A DNA stretch of 15,525 nt from DATACN01 sp038215095 (lineage in GTDB: Bacteria > Actinomycetota > Thermoleophilia > Solirubrobacterales > Thermoleophilaceae): positions 1 through 15,525 of the forward strand of contig JBBQRG010000068.1 in NCBI GenBank assembly GCA_038215095.1. The letters are read 5' to 3'. How positions within the stretch are numbered: the stretch's first letter is position 1; every line of letters begins with the position of its first letter. Both the position numbers and the translations under genes were made by a program. Shown piece by piece: positions 12,774 through 15,525 of the stretch. The notes below the pieces were generated by a model. That model did not search any database, was not told the origin of the DNA, and was given only the letters and a program-made list of their open reading frames with translations.

Positions 12774-13303
12774 GCGCGCCTCCGGATGGCGCGCAGCCAC
12801 TCGGCGCGGATCGCGCCGCTGCCGAGCTTGATCGCGCGCCAATAGCGGCCGAAGGAGCGCAGCGCCTCGTCGTCGGTGGCCTGGATCCGGGTCTCGGTGC
12901 TCAGCGTGCCGTTCTCGGCCCGGAAGTTCATGGCGGCCTTGGCGTAGCCCGGCTCGCGGAAGTCGGCGAACTCGCCGCGGGCGACTCGCTTGAGGCCGCC
13001 GTCGGCGCTCCAGAAGCGGCCCACGCCCCCGATCACGAGCTCGTCCGGCTCGTCGGCCAGCAGCACGAAGCCGGCCTGCAGGAACTGGTCGATGACCGGC
13101 TCCGTGAAGCTGAGCAGGGTCTTGCGGCGGCGCACGAGCGGCGGGACGCTGCGCAGCGCCATCAGGGCCACGGTGAGCGGCACGTCGCGCGGCCGCAGTC
13201 CGCGGGCGGCGCGGATGACGGCCTCGGGCGGGGCCTTCACCGTGACCGTGTGGCGCTCGTAGACGTCGAATTCCGGGATGTACCGATCGAGCAGCACCGG
13301 CAT
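12758..13303 (-). CDS. SRPBCC/polyketide-cyclase-like protein (181 aa)
   Basis: The length and pattern suit a START/SRPBCC-fold protein. It has an N-terminal DVYERHTVTVKAPPEAV strand with the typical 'APPE' turn, a central helix-rich part with an arginine cluster (VRRRKTLLSF), a region GFVLLADEPDELVIGGVGRFW, and a final helix AIRRRAE. These folds bind hydrophobic small molecules and often act as cyclases, hydrolases or transport proteins. No active-site residues can be assigned, and no signal peptide is seen. It converges with the second aconitase with a four-base overlap of stop codons. The ATG at 13303 is 17 bases from the lipoprotein start. Fold assignment is from pattern only. Confidence 0.55.
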   Translation of the reverse strand: MPVLLDRYIPEFDVYERHTVTVKAPPEAVIRAARGLRPRDVPLTVALMALRSVPPLVRRRKTLLSFTEPVIDQFLQAGFVLLADEPDELVIGGVGRFWSADGGLKRVARGEFADFREPGYAKAAMNFRAENGTLSTETRIQATDDEALRSFGRYWRAIKLGSGAIRAEWLRAIRRRAEQTS

Positions 13304-13304
13304 G

Positions 13305-13310
13305 TAGGGT
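13305..13310 (+). promoter_or_regulatory. -10-like box TAGGGT before the lipoprotein gene
   Basis: TAGGGT lies ten bases before the GTG at 13321, so transcription would begin three or four bases before that codon. This favours 13321 over the in-frame GTG at 13309, which lies inside the box. No Shine-Dalgarno is seen. Confidence 0.4.
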
Positions 13311-13320
13311 GACGCGCCCC

Positions 13321-13773
13321 GTGCCCCGCCGCGTTCACGTACTGGCCCTGCTGCTGGCCTCCGCCCTGCTCGGCGCGGGCTGCGGTGGGAGCGATTCGAA
13401 GACCTTCAGGCAGGAGTTCCGGCCGCTGAACGCACGGATAGTGAAGCTCGGGCGCGACGTGGGCGCCTCGGTGACCGGCGCGTCCGGCAAGTCCGACCGC
13501 CAGATCGAGCAGACCTTCGGTGCCCTGGCCACGCGCACCGGCAGCCTGCGCAAGCAGGTCAACGCGCTGGACCCGCCCGACAGCCTGAAGGGCGACAGGC
13601 AGGACCTGGTCGACGCGATGGCCGACGCCCGGGACTCGCTCAGCCAGATCTCCTCGTCCGCCCGCAAGAGCGACCCGCAGGCCGCGCGCCGCGCGACGAT
13701 CTCGCTCGTGGCCGCCTCGGACGACCTGCGCTCGGCCCGCCTCCGCCTGGCGCGCGCCGCCGGGCTGAAGTAG
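13321..13773 (+). CDS. Small secreted lipoprotein, unknown function (150 aa)
   Basis: The start PRRVHVLALLLASALLGAGC is a lipoprotein signal peptide: positive residues, a hydrophobic stretch and a lipobox-like LLGAGC, with lipid attachment expected at C21. The mature part is polar and rich in Arg, Asp, Ser and Ala, and predicted helical. Heptad-like spacing (for example LVDAMADARDSLSQISSSARK) suggests a coiled-coil or helical-bundle protein on the outer face of the membrane. The family is not recognised. GTG at 13321 is preferred to GTG at 13309. Its TAG abuts the stop of the converging thiamine-binding gene. Confidence 0.65.
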   Translation: MPRRVHVLALLLASALLGAGCGGSDSKTFRQEFRPLNARIVKLGRDVGASVTGASGKSDRQIEQTFGALATRTGSLRKQVNALDPPDSLKGDRQDLVDAMADARDSLSQISSSARKSDPQAARRATISLVAASDDLRSARLRLARAAGLK

Positions 13774-14076
13774 CTAGAGCCGCTGCTCGACCGAGCGGAC
13801 CTTGTCGTCCAGCGTCTGGTCCGGCTTGTCGCGGCGCTCGTCGAGCTTGAGCACCGTGTAGACGCGCGGGATTCCCTGGTCGAACGGGATGGCGTGCAGC
13901 TCGCCCACGACGGCGAGGATGTCCTCGGTGCTGCCCTCCAGCTCGGTGCCCATCGGGTGCAGCCGGTAGCCCACCTTGTCCTGGCCCGCCAGGTGGCGCT
14001 GGATCGCCGCGATGTACTCGCTGGCGGAGACGTCCGGCCGCCCCAGGGCCAGCACGGTCAGGTCGGCGGTCGCCAT
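13774..14076 (-). CDS. MTH1187-type thiamine-binding protein (100 aa)
   Basis: A small ferredoxin-like-fold protein of the MTH1187/YkoF-type thiamine-binding family (DUF77). Supporting features are the ADLTVLALGRP strand, the helix-rich VSASEYIAAIQRHL, YRLHPMGTELEGSTEDILAVVGELH and the RVYTVLKLDERRDKP strand. Members bind thiamine or act as small tetrameric proteins of unclear role. Length is right for the family and there is no signal peptide. The ATG at 14076 lies inside the end of the acyl-CoA dehydrogenase gene (19-base overlap), so translation is coupled. It converges with the lipoprotein gene. Confidence 0.8.
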   Translation of the reverse strand: MATADLTVLALGRPDVSASEYIAAIQRHLAGQDKVGYRLHPMGTELEGSTEDILAVVGELHAIPFDQGIPRVYTVLKLDERRDKPDQTLDDKVRSVEQRL

Positions 14077-15525
14077 TCCCTCAGGCTAGCCGTGCCGCTT
14101 CGCAGCAGCGGGGCGGCGCGGTAGCGCTCCTCGCGGCGCTCCTCCCAGAGGCCGTCGAGCACCGCCAGCACGTGGTCCAGGCCGACCGTCTCGCTCCACG
14201 CGACCGGCCCGCGCGGGTGGTTCAGGCCCAGCGTCATGCCGTCGTCCACGTCCTCCGCCGACCCCACCCCCTCGCCCAGCGCGAAGGCGGCCTCGTTCAC
14301 GAGCTGGCACACGATGCGCCCCAGGACCAGGCCCGGCGCGTCGCCCACCCACTCGGTGTGCAGGCCGATGCTCTGGAAGAAGCCCTCCGCCGGGCCGTCC
14401 CTGCGGCCGGTCAGCTCGACCAGGCCAGAGCCGGGAAGCAGGTGGAAGCCCACGCCGTCGGGGCGGCTCGAGTGCGCCAGGCTGGAGCCGGCGCACAGCA
14501 CCAGGCAGGTGCCGCCCTCGAGGTCGATCATCGTCTCCGGGTCCTCGCCCTCGACGGTCTCGTAGCCGGCCGCGCGGCAGCGCTCACGTAGCTCCTCCAC
14601 CAGCCGGCCGATGCCGTGCACCACCACGGGCCGGCGGTTCCCGCCGCTGGGCTCGAGCGGCTCGGGGTCACCGGGGCGGTGGCGCTCTCCCTCGGGGTAC
14701 TCGTACCAGCCGCGGCCGGTCTTGCGGCCCAGGCGGCCGGCAGCCACCATGCGGGCCTGCAGCGGGCTGGGCTTCCAGCGCGGCTCGCCGAAGGACAGCT
14801 CCGTGAAGGACTTCGCCACCTCGAAGCCCACGTCGATGCCCACGAGGTCCATCAGCTCGAAGGGCCCCATGCGGAAGCCGCCGCCCAGGCGCACGATGCG
14901 GTCCACCTGCTCGGGCGTGGCCAGGCGCTCCTGCACCAGCCTCAGCGCCTCGGCGTTGAAGGGCCGCCCGCAGCGATTGACCAGGAAGCCCGGGCCGTCG
15001 GCGGCCAGGATCACGCGTTTGCCCATCGCCTCGCCGACCTCGGTGGCCAGCGACACCGCGCGATCGCCGCTCTGGTCCGCGCGGATCACCTCGAGCAGCT
15101 CCATCAGCGGCGGCGGGTTGAAGAAGTGCATGCCCACGACGTTCTCGGGCTTCGCGGCCGCGCCGGCAAGGCCGGTCACGGGGATCGAGGAGGTGTTGCT
15201 GGCGAGCACGGCGTCATCGCCGCAGACCTCCGAGAGCCGCTCGAACAGCTCGCGCTTGAGGTCGCTGCGTTCCGGCGCGGCCTCGATCACGAGATCGCAG
15301 CCGGCCAGGCCGTCGATCTCCTCCACCGGCTCGAGCAGCTCCGCCGCGCCGGCGTCGGCGCGGCCCTTCTCGGCCCACTTCGCGAGGCCCTTGCGCACGT
15401 TCTCCGCGCCGCGCTCGAGCGCCTCGGGCACCGGGTCGTGCAGCCGCGTGGGCATCCCGGCCGCGCAGCCGAGCTGCGCGATGCCGGCGCCCATCGTGCC
15501 GGCGCCCACTACGCCGAGGGTGGTC
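14058..15525 (-). CDS. 3-hydroxyacyl-CoA dehydrogenase (partial at right edge)
   Basis: The N-terminus, cut by the window edge, reads TTLGVVGAGTMGAGIAQ, the NAD-binding G-x-G-x-x-G. The conserved MHFFNPPPLMELLEV and DGPGFLVNR segments follow, then two C-terminal 3HCDH domains, ending in the HPRGPVAW-containing second one. It oxidises 3-hydroxyacyl-CoA to 3-ketoacyl-CoA with NAD in beta-oxidation or a related pathway, for example phenylacetate degradation. 488 residues are visible, with few missing. The duplicated C-terminal domain fits PaaH-like enzymes. Its end overlaps the thiamine-binding gene by 19 bases. Confidence 0.9.
   Translation of the reverse strand, partial: TTLGVVGAGTMGAGIAQLGCAAGMPTRLHDPVPEALERGAENVRKGLAKWAEKGRADAGAAELLEPVEEIDGLAGCDLVIEAAPERSDLKRELFERLSEVCGDDAVLASNTSSIPVTGLAGAAAKPENVVGMHFFNPPPLMELLEVIRADQSGDRAVSLATEVGEAMGKRVILAADGPGFLVNRCGRPFNAEALRLVQERLATPEQVDRIVRLGGGFRMGPFELMDLVGIDVGFEVAKSFTELSFGEPRWKPSPLQARMVAAGRLGRKTGRGWYEYPEGERHRPGDPEPLEPSGGNRRPVVVHGIGRLVEELRERCRAAGYETVEGEDPETMIDLEGGTCLVLCAGSSLAHSSRPDGVGFHLLPGSGLVELTGRRDGPAEGFFQSIGLHTEWVGDAPGLVLGRIVCQLVNEAAFALGEGVGSAEDVDDGMTLGLNHPRGPVAWSETVGLDHVLAVLDGLWEERREERYRAAPLLRSGTASLREWRPPT

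Noticed and set aside
11328..12842. Long minus-strand ORF opposite the second aconitase
   Set aside because: Same antisense artefact; the plus-strand protein has clear family motifs.
1..15525. CRISPR array, prophage or rRNA genes
   Set aside because: No regularly spaced repeats, phage genes or ribosomal RNA sequences were seen.

Overview
The window is GC-rich bacterial chromosome, roughly 70% G+C by eye, with tightly packed genes. Several starts look leaderless. There is a cell-wall sorting signal (LPFTG), a lipoprotein and a Tat-exported phosphatase. Together these suggest a Gram-positive actinobacterium, most likely of the Thermoleophilia (Solirubrobacterales or Gaiellales) type. The taxonomic placement is inference.

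Positions 1-130 hold the edge of a minus-strand gene and a small hairpin. Positions 131-2866 form one insertion: a transposon of about 2.7 kb with imperfect 22-bp terminal inverted repeats (18 of 22 identical), bounded by a 12-bp direct repeat (CCCTACCTTAGG at 119-130 and 2867-2878). It carries an IS1595-family transposase on the minus strand and a four-gene cargo operon on the plus strand: two unknown proteins, a DUF6941-like protein and a small charged protein. Between them lies a minus-strand 27-codon ORF that the long-ORF view misses. It has a very strong Shine-Dalgarno, and its leader can fold into a three-way junction that hides that Shine-Dalgarno. This is the least explained part of the window. 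The insertion lies just after the stop codon of a PHP-family phosphoesterase gene, which stays intact.

Positions 2869-8774 are chromosomal. The PHP gene (minus) is divergent from a plus-strand run: metallo-beta-lactamase-fold protein, RibD/DHFR-like reductase, the long aconitase AcnA (909 aa) and a PaaI-type hotdog thioesterase. The last genes overlap or nearly touch. AcnA has an acidic linker with an SFPASDPP motif and a small palindromic in-frame insert near its swivel domain.

Positions 8775-12761 hold a convergent terminator, a Tat-exported PhoD phosphatase with an LPFTG wall anchor (minus), and a divergent second aconitase of the short (about 650 aa) type. Its expected first iron-sulfur cysteine is serine. 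Positions 12758-15525 hold an SRPBCC-like protein (minus), a small lipoprotein (plus), an MTH1187-type thiamine-binding protein (minus) and a 3-hydroxyacyl-CoA dehydrogenase that runs off the right edge (minus).

Aconitases, an acyl-CoA dehydrogenase-type enzyme and a thioesterase point to central carbon and fatty-acid metabolism. No RNA genes, CRISPR array or prophage were seen.
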